In this document: positions 12,901-21,900 of the stretch, in pieces
Layout of the letters: each line of letters starts with the position of its first letter
How positions within the stretch are numbered: the stretch's first letter is position 1
Assembly (NCBI RefSeq): GCF_001936575.1
Contig: NZ_MSMP01000027.1
Span: 1 to 64,000, forward strand
Length of the DNA stretch: 64,000 bases
Reading direction: 5' to 3'
Source: Tenacibaculum agarivorans
GTDB taxonomy: Bacteria; Bacteroidota; Bacteroidia; Flavobacteriales; Flavobacteriaceae
Made by a program: the position numbers and the translations under genes
Notes under the pieces: generated by a model
The model's database searches: none
Told to the model about the DNA's origin: nothing
The model's input: only the letters and a program-made list of their open reading frames with translations

Positions 12901-15900
12901 TTTATTAACAATCCATTTGTAGTAGGTGATCGATTATACAAAACAGGAGATTTAGCCCGTTGGTTACCAAATGGAAACATAGAATTTATAGGAAGAAAAG
13001 ATGCGCAAGTAAAAATACGTGGATATCGTATTGAATTAGGAGAAATAGAGAATGCGTTATCTAATCTAAGTTCAATAAGTCAATCTTGTGTATTAGCAAA
13101 AGAAGATACAAAAGGGAATAAGCATTTAGTAGGTTATGTAGTGACTGAGAATGATTTTAATAAAGAAGCAACTCAAGCGGCATTAAAGGAAAGCTTACCA
13201 GATTATATGGTACCATCAATCTGGGTAAAGTTAGAAGAAATGCCATTAACAAGTAATGGTAAATTAAATAGAAAGGCATTACCAGAACCAGAAACAAGTG
13301 CATTATCAACTCAAAATTACGTAGCACCAAGAAATGAAACAGAAGCACAAATTGTAGCTATTTGGCAAGAAATATTAGGAGTAGAGAAGGTTGGAATATA
13401 CGATGACTTCTTCGAGTTAGGTGGACACAGTTTATTAATAGTACAGTTAATTTCACGTTTACAAAAAATAAGTTTCTATATTGAAATTAAAGAAATCTTC
13501 ACAGGAGCTACGGTTGCAGAAATTGGTGAAAAATTAGCTACAGAAAACTTTGTTTATAAAGTTCCTGCTAATGGAATTACATTAGAAACGGACTATATAA
13601 CCCCTGAAATGCTGCCGTTATTAGCAGATTTTACTCAAGAAAATATAGATACTATTGTTACTCAAGTTAATGGAGGAGTCGCTAATATCCAAGATATATA
13701 CCCATTATCGCCATTACAAGAAGGTATGTATTTTCATCATTTAATGAGTGATAAAGAAGAAGGAGATCCTTACGTATTACCCAACTTATTATCATTTCCT
13801 AGTTTAGAAAAACGTTCATTGTTTATAGAAGCACTACAATTTGTTGTTAATCGTCATGATGTTTTACGCACTTGTATACTTAGTAAAGGTTTACCCCAAG
13901 CGGTACAAGTAGTAGTTAGAAAGGCAGCATTATCAGTAGAAAAACTAGCAATAAATCCAACAGCAGATATACAGAGTGAATTAAAGAGATTAATAGCACC
14001 AGGAAGTAACTGGGTAGATGTTTCTAAAGCACCAATATTAGAGTTAAAATCAGCAGATGATATAGCAAACGATCAATATTATTTGTTTGTAAATCAGCAT
14101 CACATGGTATTTGATCATGTTGGATTAGAAATAATTCTTTCAGAAATTGTTACCTATATATCCGGACAAGTTGAAACCTTACAAACACCGGTTTTATATC
14201 GAGATTTTATAGGTCATGTATTACACTTGCAAAATGAAAATAGTAGTGAACAATACTTTAAAGAACTATTAGGAAATATTGATGAATCTACCTATCCATT
14301 TGGTTTATCAAATGTTCAAGGAAATGGAACAGCAGTTAAAGCTGCAAATATTGCATTACCAGATGATGTAACTAAAAAGATTCGAAAGGTTAGCGTTGAT
14401 TTAGGAATAAGTCCAGCTGTTTTATTCCATGCAGCTTACGGATTAGTTGTCGGTAAATGTAGTAATAAAGAATATGCCATTTTTGGTTCTTTATTCTCAG
14501 GACGTTTACAAGGAACTTTAGGAGCAGCAGATTCATTAGGGTTGTTTATAAATACCTTACCATTTTTAGTAGAGTTCAAAGGGAGCACGTTAGCATATGT
14601 GCAACAAGTTAAAGAGAGATTAGGTGCTTTATTACCTTATGAACAAACACCACTATCTAGAGTTCATGGTTGGTCAGGAATTTCGAATGAAGTACCATTA
14701 TTTAGTGCCTTACTGAATTTCAGACATTCTCATATTGAAACAGAACTAAAAACAGAAAATGATGAAGAGCTAATAGATCTAGAAATGGAAGTTATTAGCG
14801 GTGAGGAGCAAACAAACTATCCTTTTTCTATGGATGTTGATGATTATGGAATTGGGTTTGGACTAAAAGTTCAAGTAGATGGAAGTATAAGTGCAGATAG
14901 TATATTGTCTTATATGGTAGAAGCTATTACAGGATTATTAGCAGGAATAGAAAACGGAGTAAATGTAGCTAACTTAGAGATTGTACCAGCAGAAGAAAAA
15001 ACACTAGTATTAAAAGATTTTAATGCTGCTGAAGCTGACTATCCATTAGACAAAACAGTTATTGATTTATTTACGGTTCAGGTTGAAAAAAATCCAAATG
15101 CAACTGCAGCAATATTTGAAGAAACAACAATAAGCTATAAAGAACTAGATCAGTGTTCTAATCAATTAGCACATTGTTTAGTAAAACAAGGCATTCAACA
15201 AGATGATTTGGTAGGTATTTGCTTGGAAAGAGGCTTAGACATGTTAGTTGGGGTATTAGGAATATTAAAATCTGGAGCAGCCTATGTACCTATGAAACCA
15301 GATTTTCCAGCAGACAGAATTTCACACATTTTAGAAGATACAAAATGTAAGATATTAGTAACAGATACCTCAAGTAAATCGGTAGCAACAAGCTTTGAAA
15401 TAGTAAACGTAATTACAATAGATGATAACTCTTTAATAGATTATCCAGTTACTGAATTAGCTATTTCTTATAACCCTAGTGCATTAGCGTATGTAATTTA
15501 TACTTCAGGAAGTACAGGAGTTCCAAAAGGAGCAATGATAGAACATGCAGGATTGTTGAATCACTTATTAATTATGGTTGATGAGTTGAAAATGACCAAT
15601 GAAAGTGTAGTTGCTTTTACAGCTCCATTTACATTTGATATTTCTGTTTGGCAGTTATTAAGTGGTTTACTATCTGGAGGATGTATTGCTATATATAGCG
15701 AAGATCAAATTTTACAAATTGATGATTTCCAAACTTCGTTATTCGAAAATAAAGTAAGTCATTTACAATTAGTTCCTTCTTATGTTTCTAGCTTAATAGA
15801 AAGTGGTAAGGTTGTTAAAGGCTTATCAAACTTAACCTATTTCTTAGTAACGGGAGAAGCTACCACTAAATCATTATTAGATAAGTGGTTCTCGTTATAT

Positions 15901-18900
15901 CCAGAAATTCCAGTTGTAAATGCATACGGACCAGCAGAAGCCGCAGATGATATTACTTTACATATTATGCATGAATCTCCAAATGGAGCAGTAGTTCCAA
16001 TAGGAAAACCAGTGGCAAATATGGATGTGTATGTAGTAGATCAATTCAATAATTTATGTCCAATAGGCGTAGTCGGAGAATTATGGACAAGTGGTATCGG
16101 AGTTGGTAGAGGTTATTTAAACAGAGAAGAACTTACTGAAGAAAAATTCATCGCAAATCCATTTACTGAAAAAGAAGAACGTTTATACAAAACAGGTGAT
16201 TTAGGAAGATGGTTGCCAGATGGAACATTAGAATTTGTCGGACGTTCAGATGATCAAGTAAAGATTCGTGGTTATCGTATAGAATTGGGAGAAATTGAAA
16301 ACGCATTATCGGTTGTCTCTGGAATTCAAAATAGTTGTGTATTAGCTAAAAAAGACACAAATAATATATATCGTTTAGTAGGATATGTAGTAGTTGAAAA
16401 TACCTTTGATAAAGAATTTATTCAGAAAGAATTAAAGCAACGTTTGCCTGATTACATGATTCCAATGATTTGGGTTGAGTTAGAAGAAATGCCATTAACA
16501 GCTAATGGTAAATTGGATAAAAAAGCGTTGCCAGAACCAGATAAATCAGCACTTACAACAAAAGTATATGTAGCTCCTAGAACTGAGAATGAAGAAAAAA
16601 TAGCAATAGTTTGGGAGAAATTATTTGGTATGCAAGTAGGTATTTATGATAATTTCTTTGAATTAGGAGGAAACAGTTTATTAGTTATAAAATTAATTTC
16701 CAATCTTCAGCATGTAGGCTTTAATGTAGGAGTAAAACAAGTCTTTTCAAACCCTACAGTAGCAGGAATTAGCGAAAACTTATTGACATCATCATCTATT
16801 TACCAAGTTCCACCAAATGGAATTACCACAGATACAACTCGTATAATTCCAGAAATGGTTCCTTTAGTAGATTTTGAACAAGAAGATCTAGATAAAATTG
16901 CAGCTAATATAGAAGGAGGAGTTTCAAATATTGAAGATATTTATCCTTTATCACCATTACAAGGAGGAATCTATTTCCATCATTTAATGAGTAATAAAGA
17001 AGTTGGAGATCCATATGTTTTATCACATTTATTATCATTTTCAAATACAGAAAGACGTGTTGCATTTGTTGATGCATTACAATATATCGTAAACCGTCAT
17101 GATATTTTACGCACTTGTGCATTAAGCGAAGGTTTACCAAGTGCTGTGCAAGTAGTACTTAGAAAAGCTGAATTATTTGTAGAGCATTTAGAACTAGATC
17201 CTGCAAAAGATGTCATGGCAGAATTAGAACGATTGACTGAGCCAGGTACATTATGGATGGATGTTACAAAACCTCCATTAATGAGATTACAAGCTGTGGA
17301 TGATGTAGAGAATGATAACTACTATTTAATCCTATTAGAACATCACTTAATGTTCGACCATATTGGAGTAGAAAAAGTGGTTGCAGAAGTAGAAATGTGT
17401 TTGTTAGGGCAGTATGATAGACTACCAGAGCCTGTTTTATATAGAAACTTTATAGGCCATACTTTACATCAACAAGCAACAAATGATAGTGAAGCATATT
17501 TCAAAAACTTATATGGAGATATAGAGGAACCTACACATCCATTTGAATTGTCAGATGTTAGAGGAGAAGGAACCGAAATAAAAGAAGCTGAGATTGTATT
17601 ACCTACAGCATTTAGTAAACAACTTAGAGAAGTCAGTACCAAATTAGGAATGACACCAGCTGTTTTATTCCATGCAGCATATGGTATAGTTGTAGGAAAA
17701 TGTAGTAATAAAGACTACGCTATTTTCGGATCGTTATTCTCTGGACGTTTACAAGGTTCAATAGGTGTAGAAGGTTCGTTAGGGATGTTTATCAATACTT
17801 TACCATTTCTTGTTGAATTTACAGGAAGTATTGCAGAATATGTAAATGCAGTTAAGGATCATTTAAGTGGATTATTACCATACGAACAAACCCCGTTATC
17901 AAGCATACAAGGCTGGAGTAATATTTCTAACGATGTTCCTTTATTTAGTGCCTTATTAAATTTCCGTCATACCTATGATTCTTCTATGAAAGCTGAAGTT
18001 GAAGAGAATGAAATTATAGATTTAGGTATTAGTGTATTAGATAGTAAAGAGCGTTCCAATTATCCTTTTACTATTAGTGTTGATGATTTTGGAGTTGACT
18101 TCGGATTAACCGCTCAAATTGATGAACGTATAGATGCAAGTCGTGTACTTGGTTATATGCAAGAAACTTTAGAAGAGTTATTAAAAGGATTACAATCTGA
18201 TAAAGAAATCTCGGTTACTTCTTTAAGGATGTTAGGTAAAGAAGAAACAGCATTGTTAGAAACATTTAATGCTACTTCAATAACTTATCCAGAGCATGAA
18301 ACAGTGGTAAGCTTATTTGCAGATCAGGTTGATAAAGTCCCTGAAAATACCGCTGTAGTATACGAAGATGTTGTATTAAGTTACAGGGAATTAGATGAAC
18401 TTTCAAATCAATTAGCACACTATGTATTAGCGAATTATAAACTTGATGCAGAACATCCTGTTGGAGTTGTTTTAGAGCGAAGTGATTGGCTAATAGTATC
18501 TTATTTAGCAATTTTAAAAACAGGTAGTTGTTATGTTCCAATAGACACTGCTTATCCAGAAGAACGGAAAGAATATATTATCGCAGACAGTGGTAGTAGT
18601 CTTATTATAGACAATCTATTTTTAGAAACTTTCAAACAGAATAGAGAAAAATACACTACCCAAACACCAGAGGTAACTGTACAATCGAATGATTTGGCAT
18701 ATATCATTTACACATCAGGTAGTACAGGAAAACCAAAAGGAGTACTTATTGAGCATGGAAATCTAGCACACTTATGTTTTTGGCACCAATCAGAATATGA
18801 AGTAACGAAATCAAGTAAAGGAAGTTTATTTGCAGGAATTGGTTTCGACGCAAGTGTTTGGGAGATTTATCCATATTTAATTAGTGGAGCAAGTTTATAC

Positions 18901-21900
18901 CCAGTTTCAGAAAATATTCGTTACGATTTGAATTTATTTTCAACATTTTTAAACACAAATGCAATTACACATGCATATATACCTACTTTGTTATGTGAGC
19001 GTTTTGTAGAGGAAGATATTTCATTACCGAATACAACAATTTTAACTGGAGGAGATGCGCTAAAACTCACTAAAGCTACAAATCTTACTATTTACAACAA
19101 TTATGGCCCTACAGAAACTACAGTGGTTGCCACTAGTTGTCAAGTAACTCCATCTAATAGTGCTATAAGTAAACCACCTATTGGAAAACCGATTCATAAT
19201 GCTCAGATTTATATTCTAAATGAAACCAATGAGTTATTACCAGTTGGTATAGTTGGTGAGTTATGTATAGGAGGAAAAGGAGTAGGAAGAGGTTATTTAA
19301 ATAACGAAGAACTTACCAACGAGAAGTTTATAGATAACCCATTTAAAGCAGGAGATCGTATCTATAAAACTGGAGATTTAGCAAAATGGTTGCCAGATGG
19401 AAATATTGAATTTATAGGTAGAAAAGATTATCAAGTTAAGATTCGAGGATATCGTATAGAGCTAGGAGAAATAGAAGCAGCTTTATCTAATATACCAGCT
19501 ATTCAACAATGTTGTGTATTAGCTAAAGAAGATGAAAAAGGGAACAATAGATTAGTGAGTTATGTGGTTGTATCAGAGAATTTTAATAAAGAACAAATAC
19601 AAACTAATTTAAAAGAGAGTTTACCAGATTATATGGTTCCTAATGTATGGATTACATTAGAAGAAATGCCATTAACAGCTAGTGGTAAATTAGATAGAAA
19701 AGCCTTACCAGAGCCAGATATTACTTCGTTATCAAGTAAAGTTTATGTAGCTCCAAAAACAGAAATAGAAAAGCAATTAGTTACTGTTTGGGAGCAATTA
19801 CTTGGAGTAGATAAAATAGGATTGAATGATGATTTCTTTGAGTTAGGAGGACATTCATTACTTGTTGTTCAGATGATCTCTCGTTTACAAAAATTAGGAT
19901 ATCATATAGAAGTTAAAGATATTTTTACCGATGCTACTGTAGTAGGAATTAGTAAAAAATTAGCTTCTGGTACTTCAATATATAAAGTTCCAGCGAATGG
20001 TATTACAGAAGGAATTGATCGTATTGTTCCAGAAATGCTGCCTTTATTAGATGGTTTCACTCAAGAACATATTGATACTATTGTTGATCAGGTACAGGGA
20101 GGTGTTGCTAATATTCAAGATATGTACCCATTATCACCACTTCAAGAAGGAATTTATTTCCATCATTTAATGAGTGATAAAACCCAAGGAGATCCTTATG
20201 TATTGCCAAACTTACTATCATTTGCAAATCAAGAAAAACGTACGTTATTTATAGAAGCTTTACAATTTGTAGTAAATCGTCATGATGTTTTACGTACACT
20301 TGTGTTAAGTGAAGGTTTACCAAATGCGGTACAAATAGTCGTTAAAGAAGCACAACTAGCAATAGAAACATTAACATTTGAACCTTCGGTAGAAATAGCA
20401 TCGGAATTACAAGGTCTAATAGGACCAGGTAAAAATTGGATGGATCTTTCTAAAGCTCCAACATTAGAATTAAAAATAGCAGACGATCCAACAAATGGTA
20501 ATTATTATTTAATTGTAAATCAACATCACTTAATTTTTGATCACGTAGGTTTGGAAATGGTAATTTCTGAAATTGTAACTTATGTGTCTGGAAATGCTTC
20601 AAATCTTCCAGAACCTGTCTTATATAGAGATTTCATTGGTCACGTAATGCATTTACAAACCGATAATAATAGTGAGATTTATTTTAAAGAATTGTTAGAA
20701 GATATTCAAGAACCTAGCTATCCCTTTGAATTATCAAGTATTCGAGGAAACAATAGTGTCATTAAAGATGCAGAGATCATTTTATCTGAAGAGATCACTA
20801 AAGAAATTAGAGAAGTTAGTGTTCAGCTAGGAATAAGTCCTGCTGTTTTATTTCATGCAGCTTATGGAGTTATAGTAGCTAGATGTAGCGGAAAAGAATA
20901 TGCTGTTTTCGGTTCTTTATTCTCAGGACGCTTACAAGGATCTTTAGGAGCTGCAGATTCCCTAGGGTTATTTATCAATACATTACCATTTTTAGTTGAG
21001 TTAAAAGGAAATGTGTTAGCGTATATTCAAGAAGTTAAACAAAGATTAGCAGATTTATTAGCTCATGAACAAACACCGTTAGCAAAAGTTCATAGTTGGT
21101 CTGGTATTGCTAATGATGTACCATTATTTAGTGCTTTATTTAATTTCCGTCATTCTCATATTCCAACAGAGGAAGAAGTGGAAAATCCTAATGGTATTGA
21201 CTTAGAAATGGAGGTGATGAGTGGAGATGAAAGAACTAATTATCCTTTTGGTTTATATGTAGATGATTACGGATTTGGTTTTGGGTTAACTGTACAAGTA
21301 GATGAAACTATTGATCCAAATCGTGTACTTGGATACATGCAAGAAACGATAACAGAATTATTAGAGGCTGTAAAGTCTGAAAAAGAGGTAGCTGTTAGTA
21401 GTATTGCAATGGTATCAGAGGAAGAAAAACTTGAGTTGTTAGAAACATTCAATACAGCTGATGTTAACTATCCGAAAGATAAAACACTAGTTGATTTATT
21501 TACAGAACAAGTTCAGAAAACACCAAATGCAATTGCAGTAGTGTATGAAGGAGTAGAGATAACGTATAAAGAGTTAGATAAAAAATCAAATCAATTAGCA
21601 CGCTATCTACGAGAAAAAGGAGTACAACCAGATACTTTAGTAGGTATTTGTATAGATCGTAGTTTAGAAATGCTAGTTGGAATTTTGGGAATTCTAAAAT
21701 CAGGAGGAGCTTACGTTCCAGTGGACCCAGATTATCCACAGGATCGTATAGATTATATTTTGAATGATGCCAATATTAATTTGGTCATTAGTAATGAAGC
21801 AAGTCAAAAAGTATTAAAAGAAACTAAAAGCTTAACGATTGTATTATTAGATACGGATTGGAGTGTAATTACCGAATTCTCAACAAGAAAGTTAAGTAAA

